A stretch of 64,000 bases of DNA, from the NCBI GenBank assembly GCA_001189495.1, contig CP012068.1, forward strand, positions 1,240,001 to 1,304,000. The letters run 5' to 3'. Below the pieces are notes generated by a model. It searched no databases and was not told where the DNA came from. It worked only from the letters and a program-made list of their open reading frames with translations. Made by a program: the position numbers and the translations under genes. This document shows positions 1-9,511 of this stretch, in pieces. The number at the start of each line of letters is the position of its first letter. The stretch's first letter is position 1. The stretch comes from Eubacterium sulci ATCC 35585. GTDB lineage: Bacteria > Bacillota > Clostridia > Peptostreptococcales > Anaerovoracaceae.

Positions 1-3000
1 GACATCATTGTATAAGCAACAGCGTGGGCTCTAGGGAACATGTACTGAATTTTGATACATGAATCAATATACCAATCAGGTACTCCATGATCCTTCATGA
101 TTCCTAGAAGCTCGTCACTGAGCGGCTTATTCTTTCTTACCTTCTCCATGATATCAAAGGATGTCTTGTTTTCGATACCCTTGGAATGAGGTAGTTCATG
201 ATGTCATCTCGAGTAGATATTACCTCTCTCATGGTTGCAGTTCCATCTTTGATGTAGTCCTGCGCATTGTTTAGCCAAACATCTGTACCGTGTGAAAACC
301 CTGATATTCTGACTAGGTCAGCGAACTTGTCAGGCTTAGTATCATCGAGCATCTGACGTACAAAAGATGTGCCAAACTCAGGTATCGCATAGCTTCCATG
401 CGTGAACTTATAGTTTTCGTCCTTTATATCTAGCGCTTCTGTGCCGTTGAAAATGCTGAGCACTTTTCTATCTGTCAGGTCTATTTGTAGCGGGTCAACT
501 CCTGTCATATCCTGAAGTTGCCTTATCATCGAAGGTACGTTGTGTCCTAGGATGTCAAGTTTTAGTAGGTTTTGATCTATCTTGTGATAATCAAAGTGCG
601 TTGTTACAACATCTGACTTAGCATCATTTGCGGGTCTTTGAACCGGACAGAACTCATAGATTTCGTGATCTTCTGGAACTATTACAATTCCGCCTGGATG
701 CTGTCCCGTCGTCTTCTTAACCCCTGTACATCCCTTCGCAAGCCTTAATGTATCAAATTTGTTTATCGGAAAGTTCTTTTCCTCTGCAAACTTAAGTACA
801 TATCCATAAGCAGTCTTGTCAGCCACAGTACTTACAGTACCAGCCTTGTATACGTTTTTTTCACCGAAGATTTCTCCGACATAGCTGTGTGCTCTCGCCT
901 GGTATTCTCCAGCGAAGTTAAGGTCTATATCAGGCTCCTTATCTCCGTTAAATCCGAGGAAGGTTGCAAACGGAATAGTAAAGCCATCCCTCTTCATCTC
1001 AGTACCGCACTTTGGGCATGCCTTTACAGGCATATCTATTCCACAGTCGTAGAGATTCATATCTCCCCACTCTAGGTGCTTGCAATTAGGGCATACATAA
1101 TGTGGCTCAAGTGGATTAACCTCTGTGATTCCAGCCATTGTCGCAGCAAGTGAAGACCCTACCGAACCTCGCGATCCTACAAGGTAACCATCCTCCAGTG
1201 ACTTGTTAACTAGCATCTGTGCAGAAACATACATGACCGCATAGCCATTTCCTATGATGGAATCAAGTTCCTTATTGAGTCTTTCTTCTATTTCTGACGG
1301 AACATTCTCTCCGTACATCTCATGGACCTTATCCATGCAGGTCTTACGAAGAGTCTCTTCAGCCCCCTCAATCTTAGGAGGATACTTGCCCTTAGGAACT
1401 GGCAGAATTTCTGGAGAAATCATATCAGCAATCTTATTAGGGTTTTCAACAACTATTTCGTAAGCTGTATCATCACCAAGATACGAAAACTCTTCGAGCA
1501 TCTCCTCGGTTGTTCTCATATATAGACCCTGACCATTTTCGGCATCCTTATATCCCATGCCTGCCATGATTATATTTCTAAAAATAGCTGACTCTGGCTC
1601 ATCATAGTGCGCGTCGGTTGTTGCAACTACCATCTTGCCTAGCCTTCTTCCGCATTCCAAAACTCTGCGGTTAAAGTTTCTAAGATCTTCCCTTGACTCG
1701 ACCATGCGCTTTTCTATCATGAACTGATTGTTAATCAAAGGTTGAATCTCTAGATAGTCATAGAAGCTTGCAATTTCATCAAGCTCCGCATCGCTTAAAT
1801 TATTTGAGACCGCTCTATATACCTCACCTGCCTCGCAGGCTGAGCCAATAATTACACCATCCCTATACTTACTGATTACAGATTTAGGAAGTCTAGGCTT
1901 TCTGTAGAAATACTCTATATGAGACATAGAAACCATCTTATATATGTTTTTAAGTCCCTCCTGAGTTGCTGCAAGAAGAATTATGTGGTTAGTTCCCTTC
2001 TTCTTGTAGTCTATGCTTCCGTCCTCATTTACGCAGTCGCTATCATCAAAGACATAGCCCTCCATACCGTAAATGATTTTGATATTTATATCGTCCTTAG
2101 CAAGCTTTGCAGCAGCACTCGCTGCATCTGGAAAACTCTGTACTACGCCGTGGTCTGTAATTGCAACGGCTGGATGTCCCCATCTTGCTGCAGTCTTAAC
2201 TATGGTTTCGACATCGTTTAGTCCGTCCATAGCACTCATCTTTGTGTGACAATGAAGCTCGACTCTCTTTTGTCCGTCGTAGTTATCCTCACGAAGCTTG
2301 ATACTACTCTTCTCTATGCCGTCAATTCTCACAGTTATGGCATTTTCATAGGTATCCCATTCAGGTGCACCTATTGCTTTGATATATGTTCCTTCTTTCA
2401 GAAGGCTATTGATTTCATCCCACTTCTGCTTGCTAACAAAGGTCTTTAGACATGTGCTAGTTTTTCTGTCTGTAATTGAAAGAGACATCAAAACATTCTC
2501 GTGTCTTACAGTTCTCGCATTCTTATCAAAGAGTATTCCCGCAACCGCAACCTGCTTCTGCTCCGGTGAAAGTTCTGCCAGAGGAGTAATCTCAAGCGTG
2601 ATAGCTTTTTCACCCATTATGATATTTCCCTTTGCCGGAAGATCCTTGGTATTTTTCTTACGTCTAAATCCGCTGTTTCCGCCGCCTTGGAACTTCTGTT
2701 CCTCAGCCTTAGGTTTTGATGCTGCCGCCTTTGCAGCTTCCTTTGTCTTCTCATTTAGCTCTTTTATTTCGTCGTCGCTTCTCTTCTGCAAGGACTCATG
2801 GGCCTCTGCGTAAAGCTTATCGTCGTTTTCGAAGACGATTTCATATTCAAGACCTATTTCATTTTTTATCATCAAAGCAATCTGGCTTGATGCCTTACCG
2901 TTTAGATTCTTACAAGCTAGCTCACCAACTGTGCTTATTATTACTCTTTTTCCCTCTATCTTTAGCGAAGAAATGTCTATGCTTCCTGCCACATAGTGGT

Positions 3001-3304
3001 TTTTCTCGTTAAGCTTTCGCAAAACCTTAGGAAGTATTATTCTAAGAGCATCAGCATCTGAAAGAATAAGATTTACATATGTGTATTCAAATTCGACATC
3101 CTTAAGGTCACCTACCGAGTTAAGGATGATACCTTTTATCTTATCCTCATCTTTTGCTGGAACAACATAGTTTAGCCTTACAGAGAGCTTTAGTATATTT
3201 TTCTCACTCAAAATAACAGCGTCGTCAACCTTTGCAACGGCTCTGTCCCTATATTCTTCGCCAACATTATCCCAATCTATATAGTTGTAAAACAACTCCT
3301 TCAT
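1..3304 (-). CDS. polC: DNA polymerase III alpha subunit, PolC type (3' end off the window; frameshifted)
   Basis: Replicative DNA polymerase of Firmicutes. From position 3304 one open frame gives 1055 residues. Visible parts are an OB-fold region (about 230-330), a PHP domain (HCHTKMS at 351, AITDHG, later TTDAHY), the polymerase core (GSRGSVGSS at about 710), a Cys4 zinc finger (CPNC at 738, CPKC) and catalytic aspartates (PDIDLNF at 791, LDILGH at 916). The normal PolC has a DnaQ-like 3'-5' exonuclease inserted in the PHP domain; here the frame passes from YGMEGYVF (about 412) to HIILLA (440) without it. The frame stops at 137, but the PolC reading continues in another frame from about 183-187 to the left edge ([20 protein letters not shown], then [20 protein letters not shown]). 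One base therefore appears to be missing near 185. The start overlaps the ispG stop (ATGA). Confidence 0.95.
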
Positions 3305-4365
3305 CGAATAGTTTTCCCCTCGCGCTCATAAATTAGATTGAAGAGCTCATCTATGATGTCCTCTTCCTTTACTGTCTTTACGACCTCTCCTTTTTCGAAT
3401 ATAACGCCCTTATGCATTCCGCCAGCAACGCCATAATCAGCGCCCTTAGCTTCTCCTGGTCCGTTTACGACACAGCCCATGACCGCTACCTTTATTCCTT
3501 CTCTGACATTCTCATCAGCAAGTCTTCTGTCAATTTTTTCGGCAAGTTCCTCGAGATTAACAGATGTTCGTCCACATGTAGGACATGATACTAAATCATA
3601 GTTAGCTTCTCTAAGTCCAATGGTCTCTAAAATTTCTCTAGCAAACAGAACCTCTTCTACCGGATTTGCTGTCAATGATACTCTCATGGTGTCGCCAACA
3701 CCGTCAAGAAGCAGGCTTCCAATTCCTATTGCAGACTTAAGCTTTCCTCTTTTGACTGTACCAGCCTCTGTAATTCCAATATGTATAGGGTGATCTGTCT
3801 CTTGTGCAATTAGCCTGTGTGCCTCATAGTTCATCCTCACATCAGATGATTTTAGCGACACGACTATATCATCAAAGCCCATGTCCTCTATGATAGCAAC
3901 ATTCCTAAGTGCGCTATCGCAAAGGCCTCTTGCTGTAACTTTGCCGTACTTCTCAAGGATATCCTTTTCTAAAGATCCTGAGTTTACACCTACTCTAATA
4001 GGTATATGAGCCATCTTTGCTTCATTAACGACAGCTCTTACTCTCTCTATACTTCCTATATTTCCTGGGTTAATTCTAATCTTATCTGCCCCAGCATCTA
4101 TCGCTGCAAGAGCGAGCTTATAATCAAAGTGAATATCAGCAACTATAGGCATGTTTGTCTTATTCCTAAGCTTCTTTAACGTATTTGCAGCCTCAATATC
4201 CGGAATAGCAAGCCTTACAATCTCGCAGCCAGCATTTTCTAACTCTGAGATTTGACTTAGCAAAAGTCCCTCGTCATGTGCATCTACATTAGTCATAGAC
4301 TGAATGCTTACTGGCGCACCGCCTCCTACTTTGATATTTCTTATCATTACTGATTTTAAACTCAT
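3301..4365 (-). CDS. ispG: 4-hydroxy-3-methylbut-2-enyl diphosphate synthase (IspG/GcpE)
   Basis: Sixth step of the non-mevalonate (MEP) isoprenoid pathway: it reductively converts 2-C-methylerythritol 2,4-cyclodiphosphate to HMBPP using a [4Fe-4S] cluster. The 354-residue protein has the TIM-barrel start (GGGAPVSIQSMTN), the RINPGNIG motif, and the cluster-binding region with SCPTCGRT and GCVVNGPGEAKGADYG near the end. Length fits the short bacterial form. It overlaps rseP upstream and polC downstream by four bases each (ATGA), so it is translationally coupled in the dxr-rseP-ispG-polC order common in Clostridia. Confidence 0.97.
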   Translation of the reverse strand: MSLKSVMIRNIKVGGGAPVSIQSMTNVDAHDEGLLLSQISELENAGCEIVRLAIPDIEAANTLKKLRNKTNMPIVADIHFDYKLALAAIDAGADKIRINPGNIGSIERVRAVVNEAKMAHIPIRVGVNSGSLEKDILEKYGKVTARGLCDSALRNVAIIEDMGFDDIVVSLKSSDVRMNYEAHRLIAQETDHPIHIGITEAGTVKRGKLKSAIGIGSLLLDGVGDTMRVSLTANPVEEVLFAREILETIGLREANYDLVSCPTCGRTSVNLEELAEKIDRRLADENVREGIKVAVMGCVVNGPGEAKGADYGVAGGMHKGVIFEKGEVVKTVKEEDIIDELFNLIYEREGKTIR

Positions 4366-5375
4366 CGTCTTATCAACCTCATAATGTCATTCCAGGTCAC
4401 AAATACCGTAAGCGTCAGCAAAAGAGCCATGCCTATCATGTGAACTCTTGCTTCGACCTTATCGCTTATCGCCTTGCCCGTAAACATCCTTATTATTACA
4501 AAGATTATTCTTCCTCCATCTAGCGCCGGAAGCGGCAGAAGATTAAAAATCGCAAGGTTAAGGCTTATCAGTGCTACAAGATATAAGTAGTAGAATATGC
4601 CAAGTCCAGCAGCATCGCTAACTATCTTCACCATTCCAACTGGACCGGAAACCTGATTTATTGCTCCCTTTGATGTAAATAGCATTTTAAAGGATTCAAA
4701 CAGAGCTTTGGTCATCTTGACAGTTGATATGCTTCCATTCTTGATTCCCGTAAATACATTATGGCTTTTCTTTGATACTACACCTATTGCATACCTTCCA
4801 TCCTTTTGCTTTTGCGGACTAAGGGTAAAAGTCTTCTCCTTGCCGTTTCTTTCGATGGTTATGGATATAGGCCTATCAGCTTTGATTTCTTTCTGCAAAC
4901 TGCTAGCAAACTCTTCCCAGCTATCTACCCTGCTGTCAGAAACCCTAACGATCTTATCGTCTGCTTGGATTCCAGATAAGGATGCTGCGCCACCATCTGT
5001 GACATTATTTATCGTCGTAGTAGGTGTTCCAGCATAAATTGCTGCAAATATCATCACGAGAAACGCGATTAATATATTCATAGCAGCCCCTGCAACTAGA
5101 ATTATGATTTTCTTCCACCAGCTCTTGTTATTAAAAGCTCTAGGATTTTCCGTTGCCTCCTCGGTATCTTCTCCTTCCATAGCGCAAAATCCACCAATAG
5201 GAAACGCTCTTACAGAATACAAGGTTTCCTTGCCCTGCTTCTTTAGGATAACTGGACCCATACCAAAAGCGAACTCATTAACCTGTACGCCACATAGCTT
5301 TGCTGCAACAAAATGTCCAAGTTCGTGTGGAAAAATAAGTATTACAAAAAGTAGTATTACTAGAAAAATCGTCAT
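4362..5375 (-). CDS. rseP: RIP metalloprotease RseP/RasP (site-2 protease)
   Basis: Membrane-embedded zinc protease that cuts transmembrane segments of anti-sigma factors and leftover signal peptides. The 337-residue protein begins with a hydrophobic helix carrying the HELGH zinc motif (residues 17-21). It has a PDZ domain in the middle (about 120-190, beginning TINNVTDGGAASLSGIQADD) and a C-terminal membrane region with LPALDGGR, the second conserved metal-site motif of the family. It starts directly after the dxr stop codon and overlaps ispG by four bases. Substrates cannot be told from the sequence. Confidence 0.95.
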   Translation of the reverse strand: MTIFLVILLFVILIFPHELGHFVAAKLCGVQVNEFAFGMGPVILKKQGKETLYSVRAFPIGGFCAMEGEDTEEATENPRAFNNKSWWKKIIILVAGAAMNILIAFLVMIFAAIYAGTPTTTINNVTDGGAASLSGIQADDKIVRVSDSRVDSWEEFASSLQKEIKADRPISITIERNGKEKTFTLSPQKQKDGRYAIGVVSKKSHNVFTGIKNGSISTVKMTKALFESFKMLFTSKGAINQVSGPVGMVKIVSDAAGLGIFYYLYLVALISLNLAIFNLLPLPALDGGRIIFVIIRMFTGKAISDKVEARVHMIGMALLLTLTVFVTWNDIMRLIRR

Positions 5376-6539
5376 CTATTTATTTCCTTTTATTAAATCG
5401 TATGCCATGCTTCTGGCAATTTTATCAGTTTCTAAAATTGAATCAAGCTCAGGTTTCTTAGAAAAATCTCCTTCGTTTAGAATTTCCTCTATGAAGTCAC
5501 CTATCTGATTAAATCCAATTTCACCATTTAGGAAGCTCTCCACAAGAACCTCATTTGCACCGTTCATGGCAGCAGGGTAAAGCTTGCCAAGTTTTGCTGC
5601 CTCTATCGCAAGCTTTAGGCATTTGAAGCTTTCTAAATCAGGTTTTTCAAATGTCAGCTTTGCACCTTCATCAAAGAAGTTAAGCGATGGAACATCCATC
5701 TTTAGTCTATCTGGATATGAGAAGGCAACTGCAATAGGTATCCTCATATCTGGGATTCCTAGTTGTGCAATCACCGCAGTATCCTTAAATTCAACTCCTG
5801 AATGCACTATGCTCTGTGGGTGGACGAGAATTTCTATATCGTCAACATTTATATTGAAAAGCCACTTTGCTTCTATCAGCTCTAGGCCTTTATTCATCAA
5901 TGTTGCAGAATCTATAGTTATCTTTTTCCCCATGCTCCACTTAGGATGATTGAGGGCCTGCTCTACACTAACACCTGCAAGTTCATCCCTGCTATATCCC
6001 CTAAAAGGACCGCCCGAAGCAGTAAGATAAATCTTCTTAATCTCACGGTTTAGGTTCCCTTGCATACACTGAAATATTGCACTGTGCTCGCTGTCTACAG
6101 GAAGAATTTTTACTCCCATTTCGGCAGCCGAACTCATAATCACCCCACCGCCTGCAACAAGACTTTCCTTGTTTGCAAGGGCAATATTTCTTCCTGCTTT
6201 GATTGCCTCATATGTTGGAAGCATTCCCCTCATTCCACTAAGTGAATTCAGGAGCAAATCCGCATCGTATCTAGCTAGCTCAAGAAGCCCTTCTTCTCCG
6301 TATGCAAATTCTATATTCCTAGTCTTGTCCTTAAAGTACGCTCTAAGAAGCTTTGCATCATCAGCTGTTTCAGTCACAACAAGCTCTGGCTCAAACTCTG
6401 AGATTTGCGCCTTCATAAGCTCTATGTTTCTTCCGCAGCTTAGCGCCTTAACTGCAAATTTATCACGATTTTCCCTTATGACATCAAGTGCCTGAGTTCC
6501 TATAGACCCTGTACTTCCTAAGATGCTGATTCCCTTCAT
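5376..6539 (-). CDS. dxr: 1-deoxy-D-xylulose 5-phosphate reductoisomerase
   Basis: Second and committed step of the MEP pathway: NADPH-dependent rearrangement and reduction of DXP to 2-C-methylerythritol 4-phosphate. The 387-residue protein has the N-terminal Rossmann motif GSTGSIGTQ, NKESLVAGG, the metal-site segment PVDSEHSAIFQ, the TASGGPFR loop, the HPKWSMGKKITIDSATLMNKG block and AAMNGANEVLVE. All are diagnostic and intact. It lies between cdsA and rseP in the core operon. With ispG it shows that this organism makes isoprenoids, including the undecaprenyl carrier made by the neighbouring uppS, through the MEP route. Confidence 0.97.
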   Translation of the reverse strand: MKGISILGSTGSIGTQALDVIRENRDKFAVKALSCGRNIELMKAQISEFEPELVVTETADDAKLLRAYFKDKTRNIEFAYGEEGLLELARYDADLLLNSLSGMRGMLPTYEAIKAGRNIALANKESLVAGGGVIMSSAAEMGVKILPVDSEHSAIFQCMQGNLNREIKKIYLTASGGPFRGYSRDELAGVSVEQALNHPKWSMGKKITIDSATLMNKGLELIEAKWLFNINVDDIEILVHPQSIVHSGVEFKDTAVIAQLGIPDMRIPIAVAFSYPDRLKMDVPSLNFFDEGAKLTFEKPDLESFKCLKLAIEAAKLGKLYPAAMNGANEVLVESFLNGEIGFNQIGDFIEEILNEGDFSKKPELDSILETDKIARSMAYDLIKGNK

Positions 6540-6564
6540 CTCAAAGTCTCCAAATCAAAGTAAA

Positions 6565-7350
6565 TTACATTAGAACAAGTGTTATATAGTGGTATACAAC
6601 AGGTGCTGTAAACAAAATGCTATCGAATCTATCCATGATTCCGCCATGTCCTGGGATTAGATTTCCATAGTCCTTTATACCCATCTTTCTCTTAAATGCT
6701 GACGCAGTTAGGTCGCCACACTGAGAAAGAATTGCTCCTATCACGCCTATTATAAAGCTATGAAGCATATACTGTGGTGCAAAAATTACTGAGAATAGAA
6801 GGCAAAGAAGCGCTGCTCCAACAACTCCTCCTACCGCTCCCTCTATAGTCTTCTTTGGACTTAGATGAGGACATAGCTTGTGCTTTCCAATTGCAAATCC
6901 CGTAAAATACGCGCATATATCGCTTCCAAAAGCAGATATAAAAATCAAGTAAATAAGTATTCTATGATGAGCCATTCCATCAACCATAGCTACATGGAAG
7001 GAAAAGAACTCTACATAAACAATTCCAAGTATTGTTGCAAGAGCATCCTCTACCTTATGCTTATCTATTCTAAATATCGATATACAAGAAGCCATAACAG
7101 ATGCAACAAGCCATGCTAAAAGATATTCATCCTTTGATGGAAATACTAAGTGAAGTGTGTACAAAGCCACTAGTGAAGCAACTGCAACGCCGTAGTTAGG
7201 ATTTATGTCCATAGCCTTAAATCCGTTAAACAGCTCTTTTACGCCCACTAGACCTATCAAAAAGCATGCTGCAAGAAGAGGATATCCTCCGATGACTATT
7301 AATGCTACTAGAGGTAGCATTGCTATTCCTGAAATTATTCTTACCTTCAT
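6565..7350 (-). CDS. cdsA: Phosphatidate cytidylyltransferase (CDP-diglyceride synthase)
   Basis: Makes CDP-diacylglycerol from phosphatidic acid and CTP, the branch point of phospholipid synthesis, in the cytoplasmic membrane. The 261-residue protein is almost entirely hydrophobic helices. It carries the family signature in its C-terminal half: SPKKTIEGAVGG, then CGDLTASAFKRKMGIKDYG and PGHGGIMDRFDS, with the conserved acidic residues of the active site. A good ribosome site (GAGGAGG) precedes the ATG. The position between uppS and dxr is the usual one in Firmicutes. Confidence 0.96.
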   Translation of the reverse strand: MKVRIISGIAMLPLVALIVIGGYPLLAACFLIGLVGVKELFNGFKAMDINPNYGVAVASLVALYTLHLVFPSKDEYLLAWLVASVMASCISIFRIDKHKVEDALATILGIVYVEFFSFHVAMVDGMAHHRILIYLIFISAFGSDICAYFTGFAIGKHKLCPHLSPKKTIEGAVGGVVGAALLCLLFSVIFAPQYMLHSFIIGVIGAILSQCGDLTASAFKRKMGIKDYGNLIPGHGGIMDRFDSILFTAPVVYHYITLVLM

Positions 7351-7365
7351 TTACCGTTCCTCCTC

Positions 7366-8079
7366 TTACTTCAGTCTTCCGCCAAATCTTCTCTCACGAG
7401 TACCAAAGGATTCCACTATCTGCTGAAACTCTTCCGGTGAAAAATCTGGCCAAAGCGTATCAGTAAATGCGAATTCACTATAAGCACATTGCCATAGCAA
7501 GAAGTTAGAAAGACGTTCCTCTCCACTAGTTCTGATAATCAAATCAGGATCTGGAATATTTCCGTTCTCATCGCCTGTATATAGATACCTTGAAAGCAGC
7601 TCCTCAGTAAATTCTACTGTAGCTCCATGCTCAGCCACAATTCTATTTGCCGCTCTTAAAATCTCAGCTCTACTGCCGTAGTTTAGGGCTATGTTAAACT
7701 GCATGCCCGTATTGTCTTTGGTATCATCTAGTGCCTTTTGCATACTGTTTCTTGCTGCCTCAGGTAGAGCCTCATAGTCTCCTAAGACACATATCTTTAC
7801 GTTCTTTTCGCAGATTTCAGCAAGCTCAGAAGCAACGTACTTAACCAAAAGGCCAAAGATACCGCTTACTTCTTCACTAGTTCTCTTCCAATTCTCTGTC
7901 GAAAAAGCGTATACAGTTAAATGCTCTATTCCTAAATCAGAAGCTCGTCTTACTATCTCCTGCATGCTTTTCATTCCGGCATTGTGTCCTGCAACTCTTG
8001 GAAGAAGCCTCTTTTTCGCCCATCTTCCGTTTCCGTCCATTATAATGGCAACATGCCTTGGCAGTTTATTTTCTCCCAT
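7366..8079 (-). CDS. uppS: Isoprenyl (undecaprenyl) diphosphate synthase
   Basis: Cis-prenyltransferase that extends farnesyl diphosphate to the C55 carrier used for peptidoglycan and teichoic acid precursors. The 237-residue protein has the diagnostic start HVAIIMDGNGRWAKKR with the catalytic aspartate, the HLTVYAFSTENWKR block, and a C-terminal region with DLIIRTSGEERLSNFLLWQ and the final substrate-binding acid segment. Length is typical. It is followed after 15 bases by cdsA. The upstream gap to frr holds a long hairpin (8097-8123). Confidence 0.96.
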   Translation of the reverse strand: MGENKLPRHVAIIMDGNGRWAKKRLLPRVAGHNAGMKSMQEIVRRASDLGIEHLTVYAFSTENWKRTSEEVSGIFGLLVKYVASELAEICEKNVKICVLGDYEALPEAARNSMQKALDDTKDNTGMQFNIALNYGSRAEILRAANRIVAEHGATVEFTEELLSRYLYTGDENGNIPDPDLIIRTSGEERLSNFLLWQCAYSEFAFTDTLWPDFSPEEFQQIVESFGTRERRFGGRLK

Positions 8080-8096
8080 ATTTTCCTCATAACATA

Positions 8097-8123
8097 GGGC
8101 TATCCCGCAAAGCGAAACAGCCC
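8097..8123 (-). other. Intra-operon hairpin between frr and uppS
   Basis: A 12-base-pair inverted repeat with a three-base loop, with G-U pairs when read on the minus strand (GGGCTGTTTCGC / GCGGGATAGCCC). There is no U-run after it, so a classical terminator is unlikely. An RNA processing or mRNA-stabilising hairpin ahead of uppS is more plausible; this is inference. Confidence 0.4.
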
Positions 8124-8159
8124 GTAATAAATTTCTATAGTTTGCAATCTATGAAAGCC

Positions 8160-8708
8160 TTAAACTTCCATAAGTTCCTTGTCTTTTTCCGCTATAATCT
8201 GGTCAATTTCCTTAATTGCAGCTTCGATAGTCTTCTGTACGTTATCGAGTTCCTTTGCTAGCTCATCCTCAGATAGCTCTCCGCCCTTCTGCTGCTTCTT
8301 TAAGTGATCGTTCTCGTCACGTCTCATGTTTCTTACTGCAATCTTGCAATCCTCACCCATCTTCTTGATGATCTTGGCGAGCTCTTTTCTGCGCTCCTCT
8401 GTTAGCTGAGGAACTACCAGTCTGATGCACTTACCATCGTTTGACGGTGTGATGCCTAGCTCTGACTTATTGATTGCCTTCTCTATCTCAGGAAGTGAAG
8501 AAGGGTCAAATGGTGCAATCAAAAGAGTTCTAGGATCAGGTGTTGATATGTTTGAAAGGTTCTTTAGTGGTGATGGTGTTCCATAATAATCAACCAAAAC
8601 CTTATCGAGTAGTGAAGCGTTAGCTCTTCCTGCTCTTACTGTATTCAAATCTGACTTCAAAACCTGCTTACTCTTCTCAATTCTTTCTTGTAAACTTAGA
8701 TGGCTCAT
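8160..8708 (-). CDS. frr: Ribosome recycling factor
   Basis: Works with EF-G to split post-termination ribosomes. The 182-residue protein is of normal family length (about 185). It has the typical helical start (RIEKSKQVLKSDLNTVRAGRANASLLD), the YYGTPSPLKNLSNIS segment, and the late conserved stretch LTEERRKELAKIIKKMGEDCK followed by AVRNMRRDEND. It lies 18 bases after pyrH, the standard bacterial pairing, and has a GAGGAAGAG ribosome site. Confidence 0.97.
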   Translation of the reverse strand: MSHLSLQERIEKSKQVLKSDLNTVRAGRANASLLDKVLVDYYGTPSPLKNLSNISTPDPRTLLIAPFDPSSLPEIEKAINKSELGITPSNDGKCIRLVVPQLTEERRKELAKIIKKMGEDCKIAVRNMRRDENDHLKKQQKGGELSEDELAKELDNVQKTIEAAIKEIDQIIAEKDKELMEV

Positions 8709-8726
8709 CTCTTCCTCCTAAAATGA

Positions 8727-9431
8727 CTATTTAATTATAGTTCCAATTTTTTCGCCACATACTGCCTTCATGATATTGCCTTCTCCAGCAACACCAAATA
8801 CATGAATAGCTATACCGTTATCTCTACAAAGAGTTGCTGCTGTAAGGTCCATAACCTTAAGGTCCTGATCAACGACTTCCTTGAATGTGAGTGAATCATA
8901 TCTCTCAGCATTTGGGTTTGTCTCTGGATCATCAGAGTAAACTGCGTCAACATTCTTTGCTAGAAGAATTACCTCTGCATCCATCTCAGCTGCTCTGAGT
9001 GCTGCAGTAGTATCAGTTGAGAAGAAAGGATTACCCGTTCCTGCTCCGAAGATTACTACCTCCTTGCGTTCGAGCCTGCTGATAGCCTTCATTCTTGCAT
9101 AAGGCTCAGCTATTTCTCTCATCTCTATGGCAGTCTGTACTCTCGCCTTTACCCCATGTATGTTAAGTGCGGATTCCAAAGCTAAAGCATTCATTACCGT
9201 TGCAAGCATTCCCATATAGTCTGCTGTCGCACGGTCCATATTCTCACTGCTACGGCCTCTCCAGAAGTTTCCACCGCCAACTACAATTGCAGTCTCTACA
9301 CCTAGGTCACAAAGTTCTTTAATTTGTTTTGCAACAGTATTAGTAGTCTCGTCAGATATTCCAAACTTTTGGTCACCGGCAAGTGCTTCTCCGCTAATCT
9401 TTAGAAGTACGCGCTTATAAATTGGTTCCAT
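8727..9431 (-). CDS. pyrH: UMP kinase
   Basis: Phosphorylates UMP to UDP in pyrimidine nucleotide synthesis; a hexameric enzyme of the amino acid kinase fold. The 234-residue protein shows the phosphate-binding start [13 protein letters not shown], the glycine loop [10 protein letters not shown], the [13 protein letters not shown] helix, [19 protein letters not shown], and the typical VDAVYSDDP element. It is the first gene after an extended -10 promoter at 9463-9471. In many bacteria rpsB and tsf precede it; here they lie some 35 kb away. Confidence 0.97.
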   Translation of the reverse strand: MEPIYKRVLLKISGEALAGDQKFGISDETTNTVAKQIKELCDLGVETAIVVGGGNFWRGRSSENMDRATADYMGMLATVMNALALESALNIHGVKARVQTAIEMREIAEPYARMKAISRLERKEVVIFGAGTGNPFFSTDTTAALRAAEMDAEVILLAKNVDAVYSDDPETNPNAERYDSLTFKEVVDQDLKVMDLTAATLCRDNGIAIHVFGVAGEGNIMKAVCGEKIGTIIK

Positions 9432-9462
9432 ATATAGCTCCTTATTAAATTTTATTACAACT

Positions 9463-9471
9463 ATTATAACA
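9463..9471 (-). promoter_or_regulatory. Extended -10 promoter for pyrH operon
   Basis: On the minus strand the bases TGTTATAAT form an extended -10 element (TGn plus a perfect TATAAT) about 30 bases before the pyrH start. The -35 region is weak (TTCCAA, 17 bases upstream). Called by eye. Confidence 0.5.
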
Positions 9472-9511
9472 TATCACGCGGTCTATTGGAATTGATTTTT
9501 ACTCTGAAAAA

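Noticed and set aside
2379-2813. 144-codon open frame opposite polC
   Set aside because: Lies wholly within polC on the opposite strand, has no ribosome site and gives a low-complexity Ser/Phe-rich product.
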